Under the pieces are notes generated by a model. The model made no database searches. It saw only the letters and a program-made list of their open reading frames with translations, and was not told the DNA's origin. From Thermoleophilaceae bacterium (GTDB taxonomy: Bacteria > Actinomycetota > Thermoleophilia > Solirubrobacterales > Thermoleophilaceae), in NCBI GenBank assembly GCA_036378175.1, contig DASUWY010000014.1:62001-126000 (forward strand): 64,000 nucleotides of DNA, given 5' to 3'. The translations under genes were made by a program, and so were the position numbers. This document shows, one piece after another, positions 49,991 through 57,957 of the stretch (position 1 is the first letter of the stretch; every line of letters starts with the position of its first letter).

Positions 49991-50266
49991 CTAGAGCGCC
50001 ACCAGCTCCGGCTCGGGCCGGGGCGTGGGATCGAGTGGCCGGCGCTCGTGCAACGCGAGCCGGAGTGCCTGCATCTGCCCGAGGAAGACGGTGCGCGTGT
50101 GGCCGCACTCAGCGCATACGCAGTCCACGTGCGACTCGTAGTCGTCCGTCGCGCTCAGGTGCCAGTCCACATGTCCCGACAGGCACACCGGGCAAGCGAG
50201 CGACGCGGCCACGAGGCAATCCTGGTCGTGCGCGCGGAAGGCGGCTGTCTCGTCGTGGCGGGCCAT
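49991..50266 (-). CDS. Small zinc-ribbon protein
   Basis: The 91-residue protein from ATG 50266 has CPVCLSGH and, 21 residues later, CVCAECGH, two CxxC pairs spaced like a zinc ribbon, followed by TRTVFLGQ. It has no other recognisable domain. It lies 32 bp upstream of the kinase gene in the same direction and could be in the same transcript. Function unknown. Confidence 0.72.
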   Translation of the reverse strand: MARHDETAAFRAHDQDCLVAASLACPVCLSGHVDWHLSATDDYESHVDCVCAECGHTRTVFLGQMQALRLALHERRPLDPTPRPEPELVAL

Positions 50267-50338
50267 GCCTGGATGATCCCGGGGACGGTGCGAACGTAAC
50301 ACCGCCCGGCGCAACGTTCCCCCCGCTTGGGGGGTTCC

Positions 50339-51451
50339 TCAGCGAGTGAGCGCGAAGCTGCTCTGGCCGACGAACCGGCCGTAGTGGTGGGCGGCGCGCG
50401 AGCCGTAGCCCGGCCACACGTACCAGCGGTACCAGCCCGGCTTGAGGCCGCGGTGCGGAAGCCTGAGCCGGGGCCGCCCGGGCCAGACGTCGAGCAGCCT
50501 GTGCCTGCCCCTGTACAGCTGGACGTTGTAGTAGCTCGCGCCCTTCACCGCGGGCCAGCGAAGGAGCGGCGCCCGGCTGACCTTGGTTCCGCGCCTCGGG
50601 ACCATCCCGAGCGACACCGCCGGCCGCGCGGCGCTCGCTCCCGACACGCTGTTCCCGGCCTGGTCGTACACGGTGACCGTGTAGCGGTAGGCGATGCCGT
50701 TCCTGAGAGAGTCGTCGTGGAAGCGCGTGCCCGCGCCGTCGTAGACGGTGCCGCTGGCATTCCCGTGCGGGCCCGGACTCCGCACGATATGGACGCGCAC
50801 CACGTCCGGCGACTCTCGCCAGGTGACGGTGGCGCTCCGGTTGCCGGCAAGCGCCTTGACACTGGCGAGCGAGGGCGGTGTGGCGTCATAGGCCACCGGG
50901 AAGCTCCCGATGGCCACGTTCCCAGCCTTGTCGATACAGCTGCCGGTGACGCTCATCCCAGGCCCGCTGAATGTGATGGGCTCGCAGGATGCGATCCCGG
51001 ACGTGGCGTCAGAGCCGCTGAACGTGAAGCCGATCGGGTGGTTCCACCAGCCGTTCAGGTCGGGCGGACGATCGGGCGTTGCAGCGGTGACCTGCGGCGG
51101 CGAGCGATCGATGTGGAGGACGGCAGTCTCCTCCGTGGTCGTCGCATCTCCATTGTCCTGGACCTTGCAGGACACGGACAGCGCCGAATTGTCCTGGCCG
51201 AACACCTGGGGATTGCAGTTCCCGCCGACTGGATGGGCGGTGAACGGGTTCCAAGCCCAGATCAGCTTGACGGGCTCGTTGTGCCACTGCGCGCAGCTCT
51301 GGGACGTTGCGTCGGCCGGCGGGGAGCAGCCATAGGTCAGAGAGGGGGCGGCAGCGGCCGGCGCGGCCCCCGCGAACGCGATGGCCGCAAGCACGACCAG
51401 CACGGATACAGCGGCACCCGGGTGCCGTGCTGCTCGGACGGATGGGCTCAT
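50339..51451 (-). CDS. Exported protein with fibronectin-like repeats
   Basis: The ATG at 51451 gives a 370-residue precursor with a signal peptide (AAVSVLVVLAAIAFAGAAPA, cleavage near AAAAPS). The mature protein has four Cys in the first part (GCSPP, SQSCAQW, GGNCNP, VSCKVQ), bacterial Ig/Fn3-like strands (YDATPPSLASVKALAGNRSA; YRYTVTVYDQAGNSVSG) and a C-terminal domain rich in Trp, Tyr and Arg (GWYRWYVWPGYGSR). It is probably a surface or secreted binding protein. A good promoter lies just upstream (51495-51523), so the upstream longer frame is unlikely to be translated. Confidence 0.8.
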   Translation of the reverse strand: MSPSVRAARHPGAAVSVLVVLAAIAFAGAAPAAAAPSLTYGCSPPADATSQSCAQWHNEPVKLIWAWNPFTAHPVGGNCNPQVFGQDNSALSVSCKVQDNGDATTTEETAVLHIDRSPPQVTAATPDRPPDLNGWWNHPIGFTFSGSDATSGIASCEPITFSGPGMSVTGSCIDKAGNVAIGSFPVAYDATPPSLASVKALAGNRSATVTWRESPDVVRVHIVRSPGPHGNASGTVYDGAGTRFHDDSLRNGIAYRYTVTVYDQAGNSVSGASAARPAVSLGMVPRRGTKVSRAPLLRWPAVKGASYYNVQLYRGRHRLLDVWPGRPRLRLPHRGLKPGWYRWYVWPGYGSRAAHHYGRFVGQSSFALTR

Positions 51452-51494
51452 CGGTGACAAACCCCTTCTGGCCAGGTACACCGATCTGGTATCG

Positions 51495-51523
51495 AACGTA
51501 AGCCTGAACCGGTGAGTTGTCAA
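51495..51523 (-). promoter_or_regulatory. Housekeeping-type promoter for the 50.3-kb exported protein
   Basis: On the minus strand TTGACA (51523-51518) and TACGTT (51500-51495) are separated by 17 bp, close to the consensus. The predicted start of transcription, near 51488, leaves about 35 bp of leader before the ATG at 51451. Confidence 0.7.
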
Positions 51524-51548
51524 CGCTCCGACCTGGCACCTGCACGCG

Positions 51549-52844
51549 TCAGGTCACGTAACCCTCTTCCTTCTCGATGCTCTCGCCCTTGTGCGCGAGT
51601 ACGAACTGCACGCTGGACCGAAGCCAGCGAGCGCCACCGCGGACGGTGGGAACGCCCTCATCGTTGAGGACGTCGGCAATCGCCTGGAGCGTCATGCCGC
51701 TCGCACGCATGGAGCGGATCCGCTCGAGGAGCTCGGAGCGCTCCTTGACGGCGCGGCGGCGCGCGCCCGCCGGCTGCTCGGAACCGGCCAGCGACATCAG
51801 CACGCGCGCCACCAGCCTCCCCTCCGAGGAGCTCGTGTCGAGGCCGACGTCGAGCGCGGTGAGCGCAACCCCGGTGTACATGAACCACCCGAGCACAACG
51901 CGCAGCTCGGCCACTGAGGACACGAGGTGCGTGAGACGATGCACGACGAGCCTGGATGCCCTTCCCTCGCTCAGCTCCCCGAGCGCGTAGGTCAGGCCCG
52001 ACTGCCCCAGTGGCTCGCCGCTCTCCGTGCCGGAGTCGCGCACGAGGACCGCGAGCCTCCACCCCCGGTCCGCGCACGCCGCGCGTATCGCCGCCTCGTC
52101 GGGCGCCCCGGAGCGCGGATCGTCGCTGCTCACGTAACCAAGCACCACCTCCTGCGCCGGGAGCTCCAACGGAACGGGTTGGCTCGGCGAGTCATCGGAA
52201 CGCCTCGCCCGAGCGGCGAGGACGAGCGTGAGCGTGGCGGCCGCGGACATCGCGGCGGCAATCGCGCCGATGACCAGAAGGAGCCATGGCGACGGGCCGT
52301 GAGCGGCGGCGTGCCTCTCCGGTGGGCGGAGCTGGCCGGCCGGTACCGCCGGGTGCCGCATCGATCCCGCCGCTGCTCGGGTCTTCGCGTGTGTCGTGCC
52401 GGCATGGGTGAACCCATGCGGATCGAGCAGCACGGCGAGCGTCGCCGCTGCCACGACGCCCGTGGGACGTAATCCGTGCTTGATCTGGAACCACTGAACC
52501 GCCGAGCGCGTGAGTGGCCCGTAGAGCCCGTCGACCGGCCCGGTGTGGTACCCGAGCAGCGTGAGCCGCCGCTGCACCTCGCGCACCCGTTCCGACGGGC
52601 GCCGGTATCCGCTGCCGTAACGCACGGCGCCGGCGCTCCAACCGACGGGATATGTGGCACCAGCAAGAGAGCGCGGGTCAACCGGCTGATGCGGATGCCG
52701 GATCGGCCTGCCGTTCCACCCCGTCCATGGGAGCGGGCGCGGGTTGGCCGATGCCGCGCTGTAGGCTGCCGACGCCGAGGCTGAGCCCGTGAGCAGCGCG
52801 CACAGCGCTACAGCCAGCAGCAGCACCCCCTTTATCGCCTGCAT
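51549..52844 (-). CDS. Peptidoglycan-binding / transmembrane / degenerate serine-recombinase fusion protein
   Basis: The 431-residue protein starts with a signal sequence (IKGVLLLAVALCALLTGSASA). A PG_binding_1 domain follows (about residues 85-140: VREVQRRLTLLGYHTGPVDG; SAVQWFQIKHGLRPTG), then a Pro/His-rich linker and a transmembrane helix (about 190-213, WLLLVIGAIAAAMSAAATLTL). The cytosolic part resembles a serine-recombinase catalytic domain (about 230-355) and recombinase DNA-binding domain (LQAIADVLNDEGVPTVRGG). The catalytic Arg motif, normally RLDRLxR, reads RLTHLVSS, so recombination is unlikely. AGGAG precedes the ATG. A membrane-anchored cell-wall sensor that binds DNA is one reading. 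Confidence 0.8.
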   Translation of the reverse strand: MQAIKGVLLLAVALCALLTGSASASAAYSAASANPRPLPWTGWNGRPIRHPHQPVDPRSLAGATYPVGWSAGAVRYGSGYRRPSERVREVQRRLTLLGYHTGPVDGLYGPLTRSAVQWFQIKHGLRPTGVVAAATLAVLLDPHGFTHAGTTHAKTRAAAGSMRHPAVPAGQLRPPERHAAAHGPSPWLLLVIGAIAAAMSAAATLTLVLAARARRSDDSPSQPVPLELPAQEVVLGYVSSDDPRSGAPDEAAIRAACADRGWRLAVLVRDSGTESGEPLGQSGLTYALGELSEGRASRLVVHRLTHLVSSVAELRVVLGWFMYTGVALTALDVGLDTSSSEGRLVARVLMSLAGSEQPAGARRRAVKERSELLERIRSMRASGMTLQAIADVLNDEGVPTVRGGARWLRSSVQFVLAHKGESIEKEEGYVT

Positions 52845-52928
52845 CGTTATCCGTCTCCTGAAAGATCGAATGACCGCCTGCAGCGGACGACGGCGCCCGG
52901 TGCAAGCCCCGACTAGAACCGCAGGGGC

Positions 52929-53969
52929 TTAGCCAGGCCGCTCGATCAGGGAGACGAGCGCGACCGACCGCCAGCGAAGCGGCGCGGCGCGGAGCTTGCT
53001 GAAGCACATGACAGCGGTGGCCAGCAAGCCGATGAGCACGGCGAAGACGGTTGAGGTTCCCGATCCCGAGGACGAGGCGCCGGCAGGGACCGCGCCAGGC
53101 TGTTCCGGAGCGAACCCGAGAGGCGCTCGAGGCGGGCCGGCGCTCGACGGGGCGTGAGGGCGCTGCGCCTTCCCTGGTGCCGCGGACCCGCCGCCGACAG
53201 CGGTGACTTGCGCCCTCAGCTTGAAGGGGCCGGCCCCGAGCGATGGGAGGACCGACACCCGACCGGTCACATCCGCGCGCCGGGAAGCGGCACCGTGCGC
53301 CGGCCCACGGACGGACGTGTTCGAGGAACGCGAAGTGGGCGCCTCGCTCGCGGGAGTCTTGGTCCGAGTGGTGGGCACACGACCGGCGATGCTCTGCCCC
53401 GGCGAAGGCGAAGAGCGGGCAGGCGCGCCTGGTTGGGCTGCCACGACGGGCCGCGGGACGATCGCGGTCACCGCCTTCCGCGGGGCGCGCGTCACGGTGC
53501 CCGTTGTCGAAGTCACGGTCGCGGCGGCTCGACTCGCGATCCTCTGGACCGCGGACGCCGGGGCCGCGGGAGGTGGCGGCACCGTCGCTGTGGACGGAGC
53601 GACGGACGCGGCGGTGGAGGAGACCGACTGCGTCGTGGACTTCACCGCGGCCGACGCCACGGACGCCACCGAGTGGACGGTCGAAGTTGTCGAGCCCGCT
53701 GCCGAGGCCGCCGGAACCGTGGACCCGCTGTTCGAGACGGGCGGCTGCGCCGGAGCCGCAGCGCTCGGCGGAACGGATGGGACGGACGGGACGGAAGCCC
53801 GGACCGGAGCGGGCGCCGCGCTCGTCACCTGGGCGGTGACCGTCGCCGAAAGATCGGCCGCCGCCGGGGCGGCGCCCATCACCGCGAGCCAGACGAGCGG
53901 GAGCCCCACGAGCGCGAGCGCCACTTTGCGGGGGACCGGCGGTTCGTGTTCGTGGCGCCTGCTGGACAT
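52929..53969 (-). CDS. Exported Ala/Ser/Thr/Pro-rich protein with C-terminal membrane anchor
   Basis: From ATG 53969 the 346-residue protein has a signal peptide (VALALVGLPLVWLAVMGAAP), a low-complexity Ala/Ser/Thr/Val/Pro-rich middle of about 250 residues that should span the cell wall, and a C-terminal hydrophobic helix (STVFAVLIGLLATAVMCFSKL, in part) with a short basic tail. No enzymatic domain is seen. It is transcribed toward the peptidoglycan-binding fusion gene, 84 bp away. A hairpin (AAGCCCC 52904-52910, GGGGCTT 52924-52930) covers its stop codon. Confidence 0.72.
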   Translation of the reverse strand: MSSRRHEHEPPVPRKVALALVGLPLVWLAVMGAAPAAADLSATVTAQVTSAAPAPVRASVPSVPSVPPSAAAPAQPPVSNSGSTVPAASAAGSTTSTVHSVASVASAAVKSTTQSVSSTAASVAPSTATVPPPPAAPASAVQRIASRAAATVTSTTGTVTRAPRKAVTAIVPRPVVAAQPGAPARSSPSPGQSIAGRVPTTRTKTPASEAPTSRSSNTSVRGPAHGAASRRADVTGRVSVLPSLGAGPFKLRAQVTAVGGGSAAPGKAQRPHAPSSAGPPRAPLGFAPEQPGAVPAGASSSGSGTSTVFAVLIGLLATAVMCFSKLRAAPLRWRSVALVSLIERPG

Positions 53970-54060
53970 CCATTTCCCCTGTCTGCAGTGGAGTCCGCTA
54001 CCACTTCTGCGGTATCCGTAGCACGAGGTTGAAAACGGGCAGATCGTGCTATCCCACACC

Positions 54061-54087
54061 AAAAAAGCCGCAAATTGCGGCTTTTTT
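54061..54087. terminator. Bidirectional intrinsic terminator
   Basis: Six A, then GCCGCAA-A-TTGCGGC, then six T form a textbook hairpin with U-tracts in both directions. It follows the carboxylase gene that ends at 54105 on the minus strand and separates it from the exported-protein gene starting at 53969. Confidence 0.9.
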
Positions 54088-54104
54088 AACCGCAGATCAG
54101 GCCT

Positions 54105-55664
54105 CTACGGCCGGAGCCCGCGCCGCTTCGCCCCCTCGTGGAGCTCGTGCGCGATCAGCTCGTGAGCTCGCTGCGCCCAGTCGCAGAGGAGCGGGCGGGT
54201 GTCGCGAGGGTCGATGATCTCCTCGATCATGAAACGCTCCGCCGTGCGGAAGGGCGAGCGCACAGCGTTCAGGCGCTCCTCGATCTCCGCTCGGAGCGCC
54301 ACCGGATCCTCGGCGGCCTCGAGCTCGCGGCGGTAGGCCGCCTCGATGCCGCCCTCGATCGGAAGCGAGCCCCAGTCGCCCGACGGCCAGGCGTATCGGA
54401 CATTCAGCCGCTCGGCGTTGCTGTGCGCCGCCCCCGCCACGCCGAAGGCCTTGCGCACCAGCACGGACGCCCACGGCACGCTCGCCTGGTACACGGCGGT
54501 GAGCGCGCGCGTGCCGCGGCGGATGGTGCCGCGCCGCTCGGCATCCGTTCCGATCACGAAGCCCGGCTGGTCCACGAAGTTCACCACCGGCAGCCGGAAC
54601 TGGTCGCACGTGTCGACGAAGCGGGTGAGCTTCTCCGACGCGTCCGCGGTCAGGCCGCCGGCGTAGTGATTCGGGTCCGAGCAAAGCACGCCCACCGGCC
54701 GGCCGGCCAAGCGGGCGAGCGCGGTGATGAGCGGGCGGCCGTAGCGCGGGCCAAGCTCGAACACCGAGCCGGCGTCGAACACCGCTTCGAGAATCGCCCG
54801 CGGCTTGTAGGGCTTCCGGCGCTCGCGTGGCACGATCGAGAGGAGAGCCCCCTCGCGCCGATCCGGCGGATCGGCCGAAGCGAGGAGCGGTGGCGCCTCC
54901 CATACGTTCGACGGGAGATACGACAGGAAGCGCTTGAGCTGCGCGAGCGCGTCGTCCTCGTCGGCGGCCTCGTTGTCCACGGCTCCGGCGCGCGTCTGCG
55001 CCCGCGCGCCGCCGAGCTCCTCCTTGTCCGGCGTCTCGCCCATGGCGGCGGCCACCACAGGCGGTCCCGCCACGAAGAGCTGCGCCGTGCCGCGCACGAT
55101 CACGGAGAAGTGCGAAGCCACCACGCGGGCGGCGCCGAGGCCGGCCACCGGCCCGAGTGCGGCGGCCACCACCGGCACGATCGAGAGGTTCGCCACCGCC
55201 AGCTCCCAACCCGGGATGAACGGCACATAGGTGTGGCCCATGTCCTCGAGCGACTTCACGCTGCCGCCGCCGCCAGTGCCGTCCACGAGGCGCACGAGCG
55301 GCATCCTCAGCTCGTTCGCGAGCCGCTCGGCGTAGACCATCTTCTGCCAGATGGCGGCGTCGGCCGCTCCGCCGCGCACCGTGAAGTCGTCCCCCTGCAC
55401 GACGGCGGGACGGCCGTCGATCCGCCCCCGCCCCACCACGCAGTTCGCAGGCAGGAAGCCCGTGAGCTCCCCGTCCTCGTAGGTGCCGCGGCCGGCGAGC
55501 GCACCGGTCTCGCGGAAGGTGCCGGAGTCGAACAGGCGGTCGATCCGCTCGCGCACCGTCATGCGCCCGCTCGAGTGCTGCCGCGCCACGCGCTCCTCGC
55601 CCCCCATCTGGCGCGCGAGCTCCTCGCGGCGCCGGAGCTCGTGAAGCTCTGGCTCCCAGGTCAC
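54105..55664 (-). CDS. Acyl-CoA carboxylase beta (carboxyltransferase) subunit
   Basis: The 519-residue protein has the PccB/MccB layout: MTVRERIDRLFDSGTF, GQ-like start of the N-domain (VVQGDDFTVRGGA), a Gly-rich loop DGTGGGGSVKS, and the C-domain VNFVDQPGFVIGTDAE with VRKAFGVAGAAHSNAERL. The second oxyanion region differs from typical PccB (SNAERLN where GAYxxMSS is usual), so its acyl-CoA is uncertain. No biotin-containing alpha subunit is nearby. The start is GTG 55664. It is distinct from the carboxyltransferase in the fatty-acid operon. Confidence 0.87.
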   Translation of the reverse strand: MTWEPELHELRRREELARQMGGEERVARQHSSGRMTVRERIDRLFDSGTFRETGALAGRGTYEDGELTGFLPANCVVGRGRIDGRPAVVQGDDFTVRGGAADAAIWQKMVYAERLANELRMPLVRLVDGTGGGGSVKSLEDMGHTYVPFIPGWELAVANLSIVPVVAAALGPVAGLGAARVVASHFSVIVRGTAQLFVAGPPVVAAAMGETPDKEELGGARAQTRAGAVDNEAADEDDALAQLKRFLSYLPSNVWEAPPLLASADPPDRREGALLSIVPRERRKPYKPRAILEAVFDAGSVFELGPRYGRPLITALARLAGRPVGVLCSDPNHYAGGLTADASEKLTRFVDTCDQFRLPVVNFVDQPGFVIGTDAERRGTIRRGTRALTAVYQASVPWASVLVRKAFGVAGAAHSNAERLNVRYAWPSGDWGSLPIEGGIEAAYRRELEAAEDPVALRAEIEERLNAVRSPFRTAERFMIEEIIDPRDTRPLLCDWAQRAHELIAHELHEGAKRRGLRP

Positions 55665-55816
55665 CGCGGCAGCATACGTCGCTCGGGCTAAAGGCCTGCA
55701 AACGAAGGCCGACTATCCGGGCTGCCAGGGAATGGTCATATGCGTGCGCACACCTTTCAGCAGCTCGCGCCGGTCTCGCCGGCCAGTCTGAAGCCCGCGG
55801 CTACGGGAGCGGGTCG

Positions 55817-57382
55817 ATGAGCCGTTCCCGCGTGGCCGTCCTTCTCGGCGTTGTGATCGCGATCGCGTTCGCCGCGCCCGCGGTGGCCAAGAAGAAGCAC
55901 GTGAAGGTGAAGATCGACGTGGTGACGATGGTGCGCCGCGCGCTGCACATCGCGGAGCGCTCGGACAACAACGCGCGCACGGCGCTCACCAACCCGGTGG
56001 ACTCCGCCCGCATCGTGGACGGCGCCGTGACAGGCTCCAAGCTCGGCGTGGGCTCCGTGTCGTCGGGGAACGTGATCGACGGGACGATCGGCCCGCCCGA
56101 CCTCGCGGACGGCGCGGTGACCACCTCCAAGCTCGCGGACGGCTCCGTAACCGCATCCAAGCTGGCGCCCGGCGCTGTGAGCGGGGCCACCCTGGCGGAC
56201 GGCTCGGTGACCTCCGCGAAGATCGGGAACGGCGAGGTGAAGAACTCGAACCTCGCGGCGAACGCGGTGAAGAGCGGCAACATCGCCGACGGCGAGGTGA
56301 ACACCACGGATCTGGCCGACGACGCCGTGAGCGGCAACAAGATCCTCGACGGCACCGTGGGGAACGCCGACCTCGGCACCGATGCCGTGAAGAGCGGCAA
56401 CATCCTCGACGGCGAGGTGAAGACCGCGGATCTTGCGGGTGACGCGGTGACGAGCGGCAAGATCCTGGATGGTGAGGTGAAGAACGCCGACCTCGCCACC
56501 GACGCGGTCACCAGCAACAAGATCCTCGACGGGACGATCGGGAACGGCGACCTCGGGACCGACGCGGTGACGAGCGGGAAGATCCTCGACGGCACCATCG
56601 CGGGCGCCGACCTCGCCGGCAACTCCGTGACGAGCGCCAACATCGTCGACGGCGAGGTGAAGAACGCCGACCTCGCCCCCGACGCCGTGACCAGCGCCAA
56701 GATCCTCGACGGGACCATCGCGGGCACGGACCTCGCGCCGAACGCGATCGGGTCCGGCCAGCTCGGCACCGGCTCGGTGAACAGCGCCGCGATACTCAAC
56801 GGCACGATCACCGGCGGCTCGGGCGGCGACATCGCGCCGAGCACGATCGACGGGACGAACATCGTGCCGGGCTCGATCAACACGAACCAGCTCACCGACG
56901 ACGCCGTGACCAACGCGAAGCTCGGGCCCAACGCGGTGCTCTCGTCGAACATCCTCAACGGCGCCGTGAACACGGGCGACCTTGCGGACGACGCGATCAC
57001 GAGCGCGAAGATCCTCGACGGCGAGGTGAAGACCGCGGACATCGCCGCGAACGCCGTGACCGGGAGCAAGATCCAGGACGCCAGCCTCACGAGCGCCGAC
57101 ATCGCCTCCGACAACGGCTCCGGCAGTCCGATGGTCGGCAACGCCGCGATTTCGCCGGGCACGATCAACAACGGGGAGTGCGTGGTGCTCAGCGCTCCGG
57201 TCACCGGAATCGCGAACGGCGATCACGTGATCCTCAGCGTGCCCACCTCCTTCCCGCAGGGCCTCACCGCCGAGTCCGCCCCGGGCGCCACGGGCGCGCT
57301 GCAGGTGCGGGTGTGCAACGTCAGCGCGAGCCCGATCACCGACGCCGGCTCGTACACCTTCGGCTACCTGGTGATCCACTAG
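55817..57382 (+). CDS. Exported decapeptide-repeat protein (predicted beta-solenoid)
   Basis: The 521-residue protein has a signal peptide (VAVLLGVVIAIAFAAPAVA). From about residue 58 to 430 it carries some thirty-odd ten-residue repeats of the type ADLATDAVTS and NKILDGTIGN, giving a 20-residue (60-bp) supra-repeat in the middle. The regular L/I-x-x-x-x-V/I spacing predicts a right-handed beta-helix. A C-terminal domain of about 70 residues (CVVLSAPVTGIANGDHVILS) has two Cys. Such proteins may be structural surface fibres. A 4-bp gap to the next gene suggests an operon. The antisense frame is also open, a by-product of repeat codon bias. Confidence 0.85.
   Translation: MSRSRVAVLLGVVIAIAFAAPAVAKKKHVKVKIDVVTMVRRALHIAERSDNNARTALTNPVDSARIVDGAVTGSKLGVGSVSSGNVIDGTIGPPDLADGAVTTSKLADGSVTASKLAPGAVSGATLADGSVTSAKIGNGEVKNSNLAANAVKSGNIADGEVNTTDLADDAVSGNKILDGTVGNADLGTDAVKSGNILDGEVKTADLAGDAVTSGKILDGEVKNADLATDAVTSNKILDGTIGNGDLGTDAVTSGKILDGTIAGADLAGNSVTSANIVDGEVKNADLAPDAVTSAKILDGTIAGTDLAPNAIGSGQLGTGSVNSAAILNGTITGGSGGDIAPSTIDGTNIVPGSINTNQLTDDAVTNAKLGPNAVLSSNILNGAVNTGDLADDAITSAKILDGEVKTADIAANAVTGSKIQDASLTSADIASDNGSGSPMVGNAAISPGTINNGECVVLSAPVTGIANGDHVILSVPTSFPQGLTAESAPGATGALQVRVCNVSASPITDAGSYTFGYLVIH
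55988..57105 (+). repeat. Tandem coding repeats (30/60-bp period)
   Basis: DNA repeats underlie the decapeptides; units such as gacgcggtgacgagcggcaa recur with synonymous changes, most regularly between about 56300 and 56760, where the period is 60 bp. The array probably grew by slippage or unequal recombination. It is protein-coding, not a CRISPR array. Confidence 0.8.
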
Positions 57383-57385
57383 GCG

Positions 57386-57904
57386 ATGAGATCACGCGCC
57401 TTGGCCGCAGTGGTGCTGATTGCCGCGGTGGCGGTCGCTTTCGCGTTGCTCACCGGCGGCGGGGGGCATTCGCCGGCGCGCGCTCACTCGTCGACGTACT
57501 CGGCACCTGACCACTCGTTCAGCGTCAGCTATCCAGCGGGCTGGAAGGCAGCTCCCGTGGGCACGAACGGCGGCGTGATCGAGCGCACCGACCATCGCGG
57601 TGTCGTGCTCGTGCGCGAGCACGCCGCCGTGCGAGGCAAGCTGTCGAAGGTGCTGAAGGACCTGCCGGCGCAGCTGGCCAAGCGCTTCCCGGACTTCCGC
57701 CCCGTGGGAGCGAGCGTGGCGCGCCTCTCAACCGGCCCGGCGGTGGTCTACACGTTCGTGCGCACCAAGGCCAGGAAGGTGCAGACCATCGTGGTGGCCC
57801 CCACCGCGCAGCGCAGCTACACGCTCGAGGTGGTGGCTCCCTCGAGCGCGCACGATGCGGCGCGCGAGGCGGGGCAAATCGTGCGCTCGCTCAAGGCGCG
57901 CTAA
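57386..57904 (+). CDS. Exported PsbP/DUF1795-like protein
   Basis: The 172-residue protein has a signal or anchor helix (LAAVVLIAAVAVAFALLTG), a short linker and a domain starting YSAPDHSFSVSYPAGWKAAP. This is the entry strand pattern of PsbP-like and DUF1795 lipoproteins. It ends in a helix (AHDAAREAGQIVRSLKA). No lipobox Cys is present, so it is secreted or anchored by the N-terminal helix. It lies 3 bp after the repeat protein. Function unknown. Confidence 0.75.
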   Translation: MRSRALAAVVLIAAVAVAFALLTGGGGHSPARAHSSTYSAPDHSFSVSYPAGWKAAPVGTNGGVIERTDHRGVVLVREHAAVRGKLSKVLKDLPAQLAKRFPDFRPVGASVARLSTGPAVVYTFVRTKARKVQTIVVAPTAQRSYTLEVVAPSSAHDAAREAGQIVRSLKAR

Positions 57905-57957
57905 AGAACCTCCGCCCGCTGCCGAGTACGCGGGATGAGCGACTCCCTCTTACGCTC

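Noticed and set aside
51549-52844. Active site-specific recombinase of a mobile element
   Set aside because: The catalytic Arg residues are missing, the protein has a signal peptide and transmembrane helix, and no att-like sites or other mobile genes were seen.
52678-53973. Alternative 431-residue frame over the Ala/Ser/Thr-rich gene
   Set aside because: It is Arg/Gly-rich shadow sequence and runs into the fusion gene; the chosen frame has a signal peptide and C-terminal anchor.
54105-55664. This carboxyltransferase as part of the fatty-acid operon
   Set aside because: It lies 7 kb away on its own, ends in a terminator, and a separate carboxyltransferase is already coupled to fabF.
56000-57100. 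Regular 60-bp repeats as a CRISPR array
   Set aside because: The repeats are in phase with a coding frame, vary synonymously, have no spacers, and no cas genes are present.
55757-57379. 540-residue open frame antisense to the decapeptide-repeat gene
   Set aside because: It mirrors the repeat codons and has no start context or domain; the plus-strand protein has a signal peptide and regular repeats.
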